Made by a program: the position numbers and the translations under genes | DNA from: an uncultured Bacteroidota bacterium | GTDB taxonomy: Bacteria; Bacteroidota; Bacteroidia; Chitinophagales; Chitinophagaceae | Direction of reading: 5' to 3' | Assembly: GCA_903953815.1 (NCBI GenBank) | Contig: CAJBLA010000007.1 | Coordinates: 1 to 41,848 of the forward strand | DNA: 41,848 bases | Shown here: piece by piece, positions 18,139 to 28,548 of the stretch | Position numbering within the stretch: position 1 is the first letter of the stretch | How the letters are laid out: each line of letters begins with the position of its first letter | Notes under the pieces: generated by a model | The model's input: the letters and a program-made list of their open reading frames with translations, nothing else | The model's database searches: none | What the model was told of the DNA's origin: nothing

Positions 18139-20723
18139 TTTTTAACGTACTTGGTTAACAATTTAACTGTAGCTAAGGCTGCAATAAGTTGGGTAATAAC
18201 TGTAAAGTATTGTAAGGTTACGTTTAAGGCTTTGTCCTTTCTTGAATTGGTTTCAGGTATCACTACCTCACTTCCTGGTTTTACTTTGGGGTTGATTCTA
18301 AATAATCCAAAGTCCTTCATTCTTGCCGATTTTCCGTTGGCATATACCACATAAGCTTTATTGCGTCTTGAATATTCCGAAACACCACCAGCTGCCGATA
18401 CACAATCCCCAATGGTTAATCCTTCCTCATATACAATATTCGTAGGCCTTAATACACCACCACTTATTTTAACTTTATTATCTAATTTTGGTACTACGAT
18501 CTCATCTCCGTCCATTAATATTAAATCTGAATTTGTTCCAGGATGTTTGATTACTTCATTTAAATCAATTGCAATTTGATAAACATCGTCCTGCAATTCC
18601 TGATACATCATATTCAGGGTATCCTTTAAATTTTTACGCTGCATTTCATTGAGCTTCGTGCTCATGGTTAAGCTTGTATTGTTGTTAGTACTATTGCCAT
18701 TTTTTATTTCTTCTGCCATTAATTGTTTTTCCTCCTCCAACCTGGCGTTTTGTTGTGCCTTAAATTTTTCAACATAGGCTTTTTCAATATTTGCTTTTGT
18801 TTCATCCGATTTTAAACTATCTAACTCATACCTTTTGCGTTTGATAAAGGCAAATTCACCACTGGATCCATCTATCAATCCACCTGCACGCGTGATAATA
18901 TCACTCACTCTGTCCAACCTACTTGCTAATGCAAAATTACCCGTGTTTTGAACCTGCCCTGTAATTTTTACAATGGCTGGTTGTGTGTAACCTGTTTGTT
19001 TAGTAATAGTAACTACATCCAATGGTTGCAAAATAAAATTTTCGTTCCCTGAATTAAAACTTAAATCCCCGTTAATTTCAGTTTGTAAAATAGTAGCAAC
19101 ATTATTGTTGGTTACTTTATCGCCAAATTTTAATTGCCTAGCTACTTCCACTTTTTTATTCGCGATATACGTAAAGCCACCTGCTAATAATATTAAATCC
19201 TTTACCGTCATGCTATCGATATAATTAAACTTGCCCGGATTTTTTACTTCACCCATTAAATCAATCGCCAATGAATCACGCATTTCCAACACACTGCTGA
19301 TATACAATTCATCTTCACGTTGTAATAAAATATTTTCAGTTGGATCATTTTTTAATGCCTTAGTTAGGTTCAGTGTAATAAGCTCCTTTAATAAATTAGG
19401 CTTTAACCTTATTAACTGTGCACGACCTGTATAAGCGTCCTCCTTTAAACCATCGGCGCGTTGTACCAAATCAGCAACACGCATGCCTGGTGTAAGTTCA
19501 TATAAATCGGGTCTGAAAATGGCACCCGATAATTTTACCCTGTTTTCGTAACGGTCTAAAATTTTGGAGATAAATATTTCATCGCCGCCCTGTGGTTGGT
19601 ATTTTGCAAAATCGATTTTTGCTAAATCTTTTACCGCTTTTTCCTTACCATTTTTTTGAATAATTTTTACCCATGCTGTGTAAGCGGTATCATCAAAGCC
19701 ACTTGCATATTGTAAAAACTGATTAAAATTTTCATTCCCGATTAGTTCAAAAATACCTGGGCGTTTTACTTGACCCTTAATTTCAATTCTATTTTTATAA
19801 GGAGGCACACGTACCACATCGTTGTCCTTTAAGCCAATATTTTGCGACTGATCCCCGTTCTGCATAAATTGATACAAGTCAATTTTCTTAAACGGTTTGT
19901 TGTTTCGGATCAATTCTATTTGTCGGTAACTGCCAATTTCACTAGGGCCACCTGCTTCTGTTAATACACTCAATACATTGGATAAGGAAGATACATTATG
20001 CACGCCACTTTTATTTGCACCTATAACTGTAACATGTATGGTTCGAATATCTCCTAATGTTAACGCTAACTTAGATTCACCCCTTGCAATACTAGGGTAG
20101 GCGGTATTCGCCATTTGTTGTTTTATTTTTTCAATGGCTGCTTCAATGGTTAAACCTGCTACTTTAATAGGGCCTACATTTTGTACCTGTATACGACCTT
20201 CATTGGAAACTGTAATATCCTCGGCATATTCCTGTACGCCATACACCACTAATTTCAATACATCATTAGGTCCAATTTCATAATTCAATGGCGTAGCAAT
20301 ATTTTGATTGGAACTTAAGCCGGTGTTGTTTTGATTAAACAATTCCGATCCATAAATTAATGGATTAATAGGCTTAAAATTAAAGAAGTCCAAACTATCC
20401 GATTTTTTGGAAGAACTATCGTTTCGGCGGTTACTTTGTTTTTTCAACAAGGGGGATTTATTCCCTGAGGTTGGTTTTGCATTAGCCAGCCTTGCTTTTA
20501 GTTTTGCAAACTCACTCGCCGACATTCCTTTGGCCATGGCTTGTTGTTCCACTTGGTCAATAGATACACCGCCTTGTTTAAGCTGTTGTTGAATTTGTCC
20601 AATTTCTGCTTCAGTTAAAGCATCCACTTTAATAGTGCTTAAATCCTTACCGCTTAAAGCCCCTTGTGCAAAGCCTACATTGGTAATAAATAAAAAAGCC
20701 AGAATGAATAATGAAAACCTCAT
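18135..20723 (-). CDS. Wza-like polysaccharide export protein with multiple SLBB domains
   Basis: 862 aa; signal peptide MRFSLFILAFLFITNVGFAQ, YEIGPNDVLKLVVYGVQEYAEDITVSNEGRIQVQNVGPIKVAGLTIEAA, repeated SLBB segments. Confidence 0.92.
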   Translation of the reverse strand: MRFSLFILAFLFITNVGFAQGALSGKDLSTIKVDALTEAEIGQIQQQLKQGGVSIDQVEQQAMAKGMSASEFAKLKARLANAKPTSGNKSPLLKKQSNRRNDSSSKKSDSLDFFNFKPINPLIYGSELFNQNNTGLSSNQNIATPLNYEIGPNDVLKLVVYGVQEYAEDITVSNEGRIQVQNVGPIKVAGLTIEAAIEKIKQQMANTAYPSIARGESKLALTLGDIRTIHVTVIGANKSGVHNVSSLSNVLSVLTEAGGPSEIGSYRQIELIRNNKPFKKIDLYQFMQNGDQSQNIGLKDNDVVRVPPYKNRIEIKGQVKRPGIFELIGNENFNQFLQYASGFDDTAYTAWVKIIQKNGKEKAVKDLAKIDFAKYQPQGGDEIFISKILDRYENRVKLSGAIFRPDLYELTPGMRVADLVQRADGLKEDAYTGRAQLIRLKPNLLKELITLNLTKALKNDPTENILLQREDELYISSVLEMRDSLAIDLMGEVKNPGKFNYIDSMTVKDLILLAGGFTYIANKKVEVARQLKFGDKVTNNNVATILQTEINGDLSFNSGNENFILQPLDVVTITKQTGYTQPAIVKITGQVQNTGNFALASRLDRVSDIITRAGGLIDGSSGEFAFIKRKRYELDSLKSDETKANIEKAYVEKFKAQQNARLEEEKQLMAEEIKNGNSTNNNTSLTMSTKLNEMQRKNLKDTLNMMYQELQDDVYQIAIDLNEVIKHPGTNSDLILMDGDEIVVPKLDNKVKISGGVLRPTNIVYEEGLTIGDCVSAAGGVSEYSRRNKAYVVYANGKSARMKDFGLFRINPKVKPGSEVVIPETNSRKDKALNVTLQYFTVITQLIAALATVKLLTKYVKN

Positions 20724-21054
20724 AGGTTATGTTTTGTTAATTTGAATATTTTAGATATAGCTACGCTTTTCTAAGTCACATAAAATGAACGAGTTATGAA
20801 CTACTTAGAAGCAATAAATTATTTTAGGGGGGTAATGCGAAATTACATTAAAAATGTATAGAAAATGTAATAAGTAATAGTTAATTTTTGACAATATTTA
20901 GGTAACATCATTATAACGATTTATCTCCTTTATTTATTGCTGATAAAGTATACTTACATCATTTCTTTATACGCGTTTGGATTATGAATATTTCCCCCTT
21001 TTTGCCCAAACAAAAATTATTATTCGTTATTTTTACATTATATACAAAAATCAT

Positions 21055-23496
21055 ATGAATTTATTTCGTAAAATATTGATAATCAGTGCATTGTTTTTAT
21101 TCGCCTTAAATGGATTCGCACAAAATGGCAGCATGAATGTGGCCAATATGACCAATGAACAGCTGATGCAATTAGTGAGTCAATACCAATTAACGGGTTT
21201 AACTGGACCTGAATTAGAGGCAAAAGCAAAGGAAAAGGGCCTTTCTAATGACCAAATACAGGCTTTAAAAGCAAGAATGTCTACCTTAAATCAAGGGAAT
21301 TTGGGCAAAAATCAGCAAAATTCTACGGATCCATATACCCAACGCAAAAAGATTGGCATAAAATCGGGTTTATATATGGAAGATGATAGCTTGAGCCTAA
21401 ATACGCTTAAAGTGTTTGGCGCTGATATTTTTGAGGAGGAATTTTTGAATTTTGAACCTAATTTGTCGATTCCTTCACCCAAAAACTACATGATTGGCAC
21501 TAATGATCAAATCATTGTTGATGTATTTGGCGTTAGTGAACGAACACAAAAATTAAATGTAAGTACAGAAGGTTTTATTCGTTTCCCTAACCTAGGTCCA
21601 ATTAAAGTTGCGGGCTTAACCTTGGAGGATGCACAACAAAAAATTAAAATCGCACTTACAAAAATTTACCCCACCATTGGTTCTGGTAAAACACAGGTTA
21701 ATGTTTCCGTAGGCGATATTCGCAGTATTCGTGTCACAGTTGTAGGTGAAGTAAAAAGACCAGGCTCCTATAGCCTTTCTTCTCTTTCTACTTTAATGAA
21801 TGCCTTATATACTTCAGGTGGGCCTAATAACATTGGCTCCTTTCGAAATATTTATTTAATGCGCAATGGCAAGGAACTCGTAAAATTTGATTTGTATGAT
21901 TTTTTATTAAAAGGTGATTTATCTAAAAACAAATTATTAATGGATGAGGATGTAATTCGCGTTGCACCTTATACCAACCGTGTAGCCGTGAAAGGGGCGA
22001 TAAAAAAGCAGGCCTTATATGATGTGGAGGAAAAAGATCATTTGGGGGATATATTAAAATTTGCTGGTGGATTTGCCGATATGGGCCATAAGGATTTTGT
22101 TCGCGTTAAACGCGTAGGTGATAAAAACAAAGAAATACTCACTGCAAAATCAAACCAATTTGACAGCTTTAATTTAATATCAGGTGATACTATTTTGGTG
22201 GATACGATTGCCTCCTCCTATTCGAACAGAGTGCATATTCAAGGTTCCATCTATTATCCTGGTGAATATGGTTTAAATGAAGTGCCTACCTTAAAAGATT
22301 TGTTATTGCTAGCCCAAATTAAAGAGAATACATATTTTGATCGTGGCGCTTTGATACGTTTGAAAGCTGATTTTACCCCAAGTTTTTTAAACTTTAATTT
22401 AAATGAAATTTTATCTGGTAAATCAAATATGCAATTGCAAAAAGAAGATTCCATTTTTATTTACCAAAAGGATGATATCAGGGAACAGTATTATATTTCC
22501 ATTAATGGGGAAGTAAATACCCCAGGCACTTATAACTACAAAGATAGTATGCGCTTAATGGATTTAATATTAATGGCGAAGGGGCCTAAAGATGGTGCTA
22601 CTTTGCAAAAAATTGAAATATCCAGACGCGTTAAAGAATTAGATAACGAAAAAGAAACTTTTAAATACGCGATTGTTAAGGAAATAAATATTGATAAAAA
22701 CTCCGCCTTTTATGAAAACCCCAATTTTTTATTAGCGCCCTTCGATATTGTTTCTGTCCGTAAATCAACCGGATATACTGTTCAAAAAAAGATAAGTATT
22801 GAAGGAGAAATTTTATACCCTGGTGATTATATTTTATCCAATAAAAATGAACGCGCATCTGAAGTTATTAAACGAGCGGGTGGTTTAACAGCTTCAGCTT
22901 ATACCGAGGGTGCGATATTAATTCGTAAACAAGCCATTGGTAACTCAACAACGGATAGTGTGGTGTTTCGTACCAGACAAAATTTAATTAAAAACAGAAC
23001 TGAATTAAAAAGTTTATCTGATACGGCACTTATAAAAAATATTTATAAAGAAAATGAAGAGAAAATTGTAAGTTTTGATTTGAAAAAAGCTTTACAATTT
23101 CCCGGAAGCCCAGATGATTTGATTTTAGAGGAAAATGATATCTTAAGAATTGAAAAAGTATTACAAACTATTGAAACATTTGGGGGTGTAAATATTCCAA
23201 TGAAAATTACTTTTGATAATAATAACGCGGGATTCAAGCACGCTATTCGCGCATCCGGGGGCTTTGCTTCCAATGCAGATAAAACACTATCCTATGTGAT
23301 TGGCGCCAATGGCAAGGTTAGAAGTACGAAAAAGTTTATGTTCATCAAATTTTATCCAAAAATTACCGCAGGATCGCAGGTATATGTGCCAATTAAACCT
23401 AAGAAAGAATTAACCACAGGTGAGATGATTGGTATAGGTACAACAATCGCTTCCTTAGTAGGTCTAGTAATTTCACTTATTAATGCAACAAAATAA
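21055..23496 (+). CDS. Wza-like polysaccharide export protein with multiple SLBB domains (second paralogue)
   Basis: ORF track starts at 20977, but signal peptide MNLFRKILIISALFLFALNGFAQ points to ATG 21055. YMIGTNDQIIVDVFGVSERTQKLNVSTEGFIRFPNLGPIKVAGLTLEDA. Confidence 0.92.
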   Translation: MNLFRKILIISALFLFALNGFAQNGSMNVANMTNEQLMQLVSQYQLTGLTGPELEAKAKEKGLSNDQIQALKARMSTLNQGNLGKNQQNSTDPYTQRKKIGIKSGLYMEDDSLSLNTLKVFGADIFEEEFLNFEPNLSIPSPKNYMIGTNDQIIVDVFGVSERTQKLNVSTEGFIRFPNLGPIKVAGLTLEDAQQKIKIALTKIYPTIGSGKTQVNVSVGDIRSIRVTVVGEVKRPGSYSLSSLSTLMNALYTSGGPNNIGSFRNIYLMRNGKELVKFDLYDFLLKGDLSKNKLLMDEDVIRVAPYTNRVAVKGAIKKQALYDVEEKDHLGDILKFAGGFADMGHKDFVRVKRVGDKNKEILTAKSNQFDSFNLISGDTILVDTIASSYSNRVHIQGSIYYPGEYGLNEVPTLKDLLLLAQIKENTYFDRGALIRLKADFTPSFLNFNLNEILSGKSNMQLQKEDSIFIYQKDDIREQYYISINGEVNTPGTYNYKDSMRLMDLILMAKGPKDGATLQKIEISRRVKELDNEKETFKYAIVKEINIDKNSAFYENPNFLLAPFDIVSVRKSTGYTVQKKISIEGEILYPGDYILSNKNERASEVIKRAGGLTASAYTEGAILIRKQAIGNSTTDSVVFRTRQNLIKNRTELKSLSDTALIKNIYKENEEKIVSFDLKKALQFPGSPDDLILEENDILRIEKVLQTIETFGGVNIPMKITFDNNNAGFKHAIRASGGFASNADKTLSYVIGANGKVRSTKKFMFIKFYPKITAGSQVYVPIKPKKELTTGEMIGIGTTIASLVGLVISLINATK

Positions 23497-23502
23497 TTTA
23501 CA

Positions 23503-24564
23503 ATGTCATTACCAAATAATACCGTTGCACTTACTGATATTATAGCCTCAGCTAAAAATTTTATAAAATTTATTCAATCCAAGTTTAAATTTTTAGGGTT
23601 GTTGATTATTTTTGGTGGCGTATTAGGGTTAGCTTACTATTTTATCACTAGCCCTAAATACCAAGCAACCGCTACTTTTATTGTGGAGGAAAAATCAAGC
23701 GGTAGTGGTTTAGCGGGTATGGCGGGGCAATTAGGTTTTGATATTAGCAGCTTAACTGGAGGCAATGCAGGCTTATTTGATGGTGACAATATTTTAGAAA
23801 TTATAAAATCCAGAAATATTATTGAATCCGTATTATTATCTAAGGTTGATATTGCTGATAGCGCAAATAATAAAACCTTAGCCGATTTGTATTATGAGAC
23901 CAGTGGATTAAAAAATAAATTAGAAGGTAAAAGTAATGACTTAGCTAATTTAAATTTTTCAAGTATAAAAAATGGAGTAGGGCATACCATATTGCAGGAC
24001 AGTGTGCTTTATATGATGATTGAAAAAATTAATAAGGATAATTTAAATGTGCAACGCACCAATAAAAAAGGATCGATAATTAGCATTAGTACAAATTCCA
24101 CAAACCCGCAATTTTCAAAATTATTTTCAGAGCGTTTGTTAAATGAAACAAGCGAAATGTATATAAAAATTAAAGTAGGTAATTTAAGTTCAAATATTAA
24201 TCGTCTTCAAAATAAAGCCGATTCATTACAAGCACTGTTAAACAGAACTTCCTACCAATCTGCTGCTTTAAATACTTTTGATGCGAATGAGGCATATAAA
24301 TCATCCGCTGTGCCTGAGGAAATGTCACAACGAGATAAATTGGTGCTCAATACTTTATATGCCGAAGTGGTTAAAAATGTAGAGATATTGCGTATTTCAT
24401 TGATCAATCAAAAACCAATTATTCAGGTGTTGGATTTACCTAAATTTCCTTTGGTCAATCAACAAAAATCATTTTTAATCATTGAATTGATTGGGTTATT
24501 AGCGGGATTAGTGATTGGACTTTTGTATTTATTGCTAGCCTACACAGGGAACAATAAATCCTAG
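23503..24564 (+). CDS. Wzz-type chain-length determinant protein (second paralogue)
   Basis: 353 aa; SPKYQATATFIVEEKSSGSGLAGMAGQLGFDISSLTGGNAGLFDGDNILEIIKSRNI; C-terminal PIIQVLDLPKFPLVNQQKSFLIIELIGLLAG. Confidence 0.87.
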   Translation: MSLPNNTVALTDIIASAKNFIKFIQSKFKFLGLLIIFGGVLGLAYYFITSPKYQATATFIVEEKSSGSGLAGMAGQLGFDISSLTGGNAGLFDGDNILEIIKSRNIIESVLLSKVDIADSANNKTLADLYYETSGLKNKLEGKSNDLANLNFSSIKNGVGHTILQDSVLYMMIEKINKDNLNVQRTNKKGSIISISTNSTNPQFSKLFSERLLNETSEMYIKIKVGNLSSNINRLQNKADSLQALLNRTSYQSAALNTFDANEAYKSSAVPEEMSQRDKLVLNTLYAEVVKNVEILRISLINQKPIIQVLDLPKFPLVNQQKSFLIIELIGLLAGLVIGLLYLLLAYTGNNKS

Positions 24565-24570
24565 TTTAAC

Positions 24571-25419
24571 ATGAGCACTAAGTCGCATCGCTTATTTTTA
24601 TTACGCGCTTATGGTGATGCTACCATTGCTTTACATTTTTTAGCAAATAGCCCCGAAAAAAATAATTACGAGGTCATTGTTTCCAGCCATTTAAAGTCTT
24701 TAATCAACGCATTAAGAAGTTATATAGATTTAAGTTCCCTTAAAATTGAATTTGTTGAATTTGACATTACAAAATCGCAACTTAACTTATTTACCAACCG
24801 ACATTTAATCTCAACCAACACTTTACAGCAAGTAAATAAATTAAAGCAGTTTGTAAAAAATAATCCGAACAATGGTGGGGTGGATTATGTGGAACAAGAA
24901 AAAAAATCTACACTATTAAATTTATTTACTGGGCATTCGTTTAAAGCCATAGTAAATAAGCAAGTGTATGCCGATATGGGTAAATTTTTTAAATCTTCTA
25001 TTTTAATTCCTAAACCAACTAGTTCAATTAACAAAGTGCTTATAGTACCCAATGCGCGCATAAGTGCTAGACGCATACCTGAAAGGATAATTGAGTACAT
25101 TAAAGCACAATTAACGGGCACTAATAAGTCATTGCAAGTAGCCTATTTTAGTAAGGAAAACGAACAAAAGCTTCAAACGGATTCACAAAATGAAGTAGTT
25201 TCCTATGCTAATTTTGAGGAGTTATTGGCTTTGATTAATGACGCCGATTTTATTTTTGGATCAGATAGCCTACCTATACACTTATGTAATGCCTTACAAA
25301 AACCACATTATATATTATATCCAAATAATGGATCAACTGCCTTTTTTACACCTTTTAGTATGGCAAATAAGTGTTATGCCGATTTTAATAAATTTTCTTC
25401 CTCTCATTTTCCAATATGA
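24571..25419 (+). CDS. Glycosyltransferase family 9-like (heptosyltransferase-like) protein
   Basis: 282 aa; FLLRAYGDATIALHFL N-terminus; FIFGSDSLPIHLCNALQKPHYILYP resembles the GT9 C-terminal D(T/S)xxxHLAxAL motif. Confidence 0.6.
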   Translation: MSTKSHRLFLLRAYGDATIALHFLANSPEKNNYEVIVSSHLKSLINALRSYIDLSSLKIEFVEFDITKSQLNLFTNRHLISTNTLQQVNKLKQFVKNNPNNGGVDYVEQEKKSTLLNLFTGHSFKAIVNKQVYADMGKFFKSSILIPKPTSSINKVLIVPNARISARRIPERIIEYIKAQLTGTNKSLQVAYFSKENEQKLQTDSQNEVVSYANFEELLALINDADFIFGSDSLPIHLCNALQKPHYILYPNNGSTAFFTPFSMANKCYADFNKFSSSHFPI

Positions 25420-26162
25420 TGCAAAACAAAATCCATACTTATGTATTATGTTCCAAGCAGGAACAAGGAAGGGAGGGGCATATCAATTTATTAAAGCAAC
25501 AATTGGGTGATATAAATTGCGTAGAAGCCATTTTTCCTAAATTTGAAAAAGTTCCTTTTATGGAACAATTGGCGGGAGTGTCTAAATCACGAACTGGGAA
25601 AGCACTTAACCAAGGAGAAATTGGTTGTTTATTAGGCCACCGTAAAATTTGGCATTTAATTGCCAAACATACTGCAACACCCAATCAGCATTTTTTAGTG
25701 CTAGAATCGGATAGTAAAATCGTTTTTATTGATGATTTTAAAAAGGCATTTATTGAAATCAACAATACGAATAATAGTCATGACTATGATTTGTTTTTTT
25801 GGGGTGCCTGGAATGGGAATACCAGAATAAAAAAATCTACCCAATCAAAAATTCTTAACAAGTTCAATATTGGTGAACCATTAATAAAATCGGTATATGG
25901 CACTTATGGCTATTCCATAACTCCTTTAGCCGCAAAAGTTTTATTAAAACAAACAGCTAAAATTAGCTACCCCGTCGATTATTTTAAATTTCATTTAAAA
26001 AATAACAATATTCGTATAGGGGCCATTCGGCCTGCGATGATTGATACTTGGAAAACAACCCCTAGCAATATCGTTGTCGAGAATAACTGGGTGAACATAA
26101 AAAGATGGATAATCATCCGCATTTTCGACTTTCGTAATATGATTATTGCTTACTTTTGTTAA
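25416..26162 (+). CDS. Glycosyltransferase family 25-like (LPS biosynthesis) protein
   Basis: 248 aa; YVLCSKQEQGREGHINLLKQQL, LNQGEIGCLLGHRKIWHLIA, FLVLESDSKIVF, YGTYGYSITPLAAKVLL, all typical GT25. ATGA overlap with the upstream gene. Confidence 0.85.
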   Translation: MMQNKIHTYVLCSKQEQGREGHINLLKQQLGDINCVEAIFPKFEKVPFMEQLAGVSKSRTGKALNQGEIGCLLGHRKIWHLIAKHTATPNQHFLVLESDSKIVFIDDFKKAFIEINNTNNSHDYDLFFWGAWNGNTRIKKSTQSKILNKFNIGEPLIKSVYGTYGYSITPLAAKVLLKQTAKISYPVDYFKFHLKNNNIRIGAIRPAMIDTWKTTPSNIVVENNWVNIKRWIIIRIFDFRNMIIAYFC

Positions 26163-26164
26163 CT

Positions 26165-27019
26165 ATGGAGCCAAACTACAAACCTTCAATTGTTGCAGTT
26201 ACTTGGGATGGCGTTACCCCAGCATTATCCCATATTTTTCAAGATGTTCCCCCTCAGTTTGAAATTTTATTGTTTGACAATACCGGTAAAGCAGATAAAG
26301 CATTATTTGCACATTTACCCATCACACATTTTATTTCCCATAAAACAGAATGTAAGGGCGATATTATAGAGCATATCTATTACTATTTTCAAAATAATAC
26401 CACCAACCCTCCTGCTAATTATAAATATATTGGCATTATTGATGATGATGTTTATTTTTCGGTTTCCGATTTAAACAAGCTACTTTTTTTAGCCAGCCTA
26501 GAGGAGTTAGATGTTTTTCAAGCAAGCTTATCCCATGACGGCGTTAACTCACACAGACAATTGGTGCATAAAGCTGGAGTTATCATACAAGAAACCTTAT
26601 GGGTGGAAATTATGGCGCCTTTTTATGATATGGAAATTTTTATGGCAGCCGGTCCATATTACCAACATAGTATTTCAGGACAGGGTATTGATGTATACCT
26701 AATCCCTACCCTACAACGCATATTAAAAAAGAACAAAACAGCAGTGGTGCACGCAGTTCAAATGAAACACCGTCGTCCGTTTAGAACCGATTTTAGACGC
26801 TTTGTAAATGGAAAAGATAATTTAACCGAGATCAATGATATTAAAAATATTTGTTACCAATTAGCAAGTGAACATAAAGAATTATTTGACCAAGCTTTTT
26901 TCGATCATGTGTTAGACATAAAATATATTCGTGCCATTCCTTTAAAAAAGAAATTAAAGCGAATAAAACCCATGTTGAAAAATTTATACAGTTTAATTGT
27001 GGACGCTAGTTACCGTTAA
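26165..27019 (+). CDS. Putative glycosyltransferase, DUF707-like
   Basis: ORF track begins at TTG 26156; ATG at 26165 preferred. YKYIGIIDDDVYFS (DxD-like), FQASLSHDGVNSHRQLVHKAGVIIQETLWVEIMAPFYD resembles DUF707-type proteins. Confidence 0.5.
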   Translation: MEPNYKPSIVAVTWDGVTPALSHIFQDVPPQFEILLFDNTGKADKALFAHLPITHFISHKTECKGDIIEHIYYYFQNNTTNPPANYKYIGIIDDDVYFSVSDLNKLLFLASLEELDVFQASLSHDGVNSHRQLVHKAGVIIQETLWVEIMAPFYDMEIFMAAGPYYQHSISGQGIDVYLIPTLQRILKKNKTAVVHAVQMKHRRPFRTDFRRFVNGKDNLTEINDIKNICYQLASEHKELFDQAFFDHVLDIKYIRAIPLKKKLKRIKPMLKNLYSLIVDASYR

Positions 27020-27028
27020 CAAACTATA

Positions 27029-28486
27029 ATGTCAACACAAAAAAATGTTTTTTATAATATTTTATTTGCGCTAGCGCAGGTTTTATTACCATTAATAACC
27101 TTTCCTTATTTAGCACGTATTTTAGGCCCTTCTTATTTAGGCTCATTAAATTTTGCAGAAAGCTTTGCGCGTTATTTTGTGTTGTTAGCAGCAGTAGGTA
27201 TTCCGGTATATGGCGTCCGAATGATTGCAAAAAATAACCATGACAAAACCGCATTATCGAAAACTTTTTGGGAAATATTTTTAATTAATTTCATTGTCAC
27301 CATTGGGCTTTCGGTGGTTTTTATATTTTCAATTTTTTATATTGAAAAGCTGGCTGGGGATAAAGTTTTATTTACCTGGTCGCTATTATTTTTTATTACT
27401 CAATTGTTTTTGTTTGAATGGCTATTTGCCGGAATGAATCAATTTAAATTTATTGCGCTACGCTATTTTATTATTCGCTTACTTTTCATTGTTGGGGTAT
27501 TTGTTTTTATTAAACAAAATACGGATTATCAAAAATATATGGCTTTGCAAGTAGCAGCAAGTATTATAGTAAGCCTCGTGAATTTTAATTACCTGCGCCA
27601 ATATATCAGTTTCGATAAAAACATTTTTAAGCAATTAAATTTAAAGCAGCATATAAAGCCCCTGCTTATTTTGTTTTTAACTTTATTTTCAATTAGTATT
27701 TATTTGTCCTTGGATACGGTGTTATTAGGCTTTTTAGCGGATAATGAAAGTGTGGGATACTATTCCTCCGTATTGAAATTAAATAAAATAATTATTGCGG
27801 TATTGGCTGCTATTTCAGCGGCCATGTTTCCTAAAATCACCAGCTTATACCAATCAGGTGAAATTGAAAAGTTTACTGAAATGATTCGGAAGGGTTTTTA
27901 CTTGATCATTAGTATTGGTATTCCCACCACAATTATTGTTTTTGGTTGCGCTTCACAAATAGTTTTAATTGTTTTAGGCGAAGGCTTTGAGCGCTCTATA
28001 TTGCCATTGCAAATAACAGCGCCTTTAATTTTAATTGTAAGCCTTTCGAGTATTTTTGGTTTTCAAATATTAAATGCACTTTCCAAGGATCGAGAAATTT
28101 TAATTTCCGCTATTATAGGAATGTTATTAAGCATACTATTGACATTTATTTTAGTAAGTAAATACAAAGAAATTGGCGAAGCCGTCACCATTTTATTAAC
28201 CGAATTAGCCGTTTGTGGGGCTTTTATATATTTCTCAAAAAAGCATTATAATATGAAGCAATTGTTGCCATTAATGTTGGAGCAATTACTTGCAGGCATT
28301 CCCTATATCATTATAATTATATGCATTAAATTATTAATAGCAAATCCTTTTATACAATTAAGTATTGTTGGTATAATTTGTTTAGGCTGGTTTACCCTTT
28401 TTCATTTTATATTATTAAAAAATGGGCTTGTTAAAGAACAGGTTTTATTGTTTTTAAAGAAAGGGGCAAAACAAGTACAGGTGTAA
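27029..28486 (+). CDS. wzx: Wzx-type O-antigen/polysaccharide flippase
   Basis: 485 aa, polytopic; LLPLITFPYLARILGPSYLGSLNFAESFARYFVLLAAVGIPVYGVRMIAK. Confidence 0.92.
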   Translation: MSTQKNVFYNILFALAQVLLPLITFPYLARILGPSYLGSLNFAESFARYFVLLAAVGIPVYGVRMIAKNNHDKTALSKTFWEIFLINFIVTIGLSVVFIFSIFYIEKLAGDKVLFTWSLLFFITQLFLFEWLFAGMNQFKFIALRYFIIRLLFIVGVFVFIKQNTDYQKYMALQVAASIIVSLVNFNYLRQYISFDKNIFKQLNLKQHIKPLLILFLTLFSISIYLSLDTVLLGFLADNESVGYYSSVLKLNKIIIAVLAAISAAMFPKITSLYQSGEIEKFTEMIRKGFYLIISIGIPTTIIVFGCASQIVLIVLGEGFERSILPLQITAPLILIVSLSSIFGFQILNALSKDREILISAIIGMLLSILLTFILVSKYKEIGEAVTILLTELAVCGAFIYFSKKHYNMKQLLPLMLEQLLAGIPYIIIIICIKLLIANPFIQLSIVGIICLGWFTLFHFILLKNGLVKEQVLLFLKKGAKQVQV

Positions 28487-28509
28487 TATGATAAACAAGG
28501 ATTATTATA

Positions 28510-28517
28510 TATCTTTG
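28510..28517 (+). promoter_or_regulatory. Candidate Bacteroidota -7 promoter element (TATCTTTG) upstream of the first Wzi-like gene
   Basis: Exact TAnnTTTG match in the only sizeable gap (28487-28548) of the plus-strand run; no clear -33 TTTG. Confidence 0.4.
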
Positions 28518-28548
28518 TAATATGATTATTTTCACTAGGGGAATCAAT

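Noticed and set aside
20820-20830. G-rich runs near gene starts (20826, 16991, 37149) as a possible shared regulatory element
   Set aside because: Flanking sequences differ and distances to start codons vary; likely coincidental.
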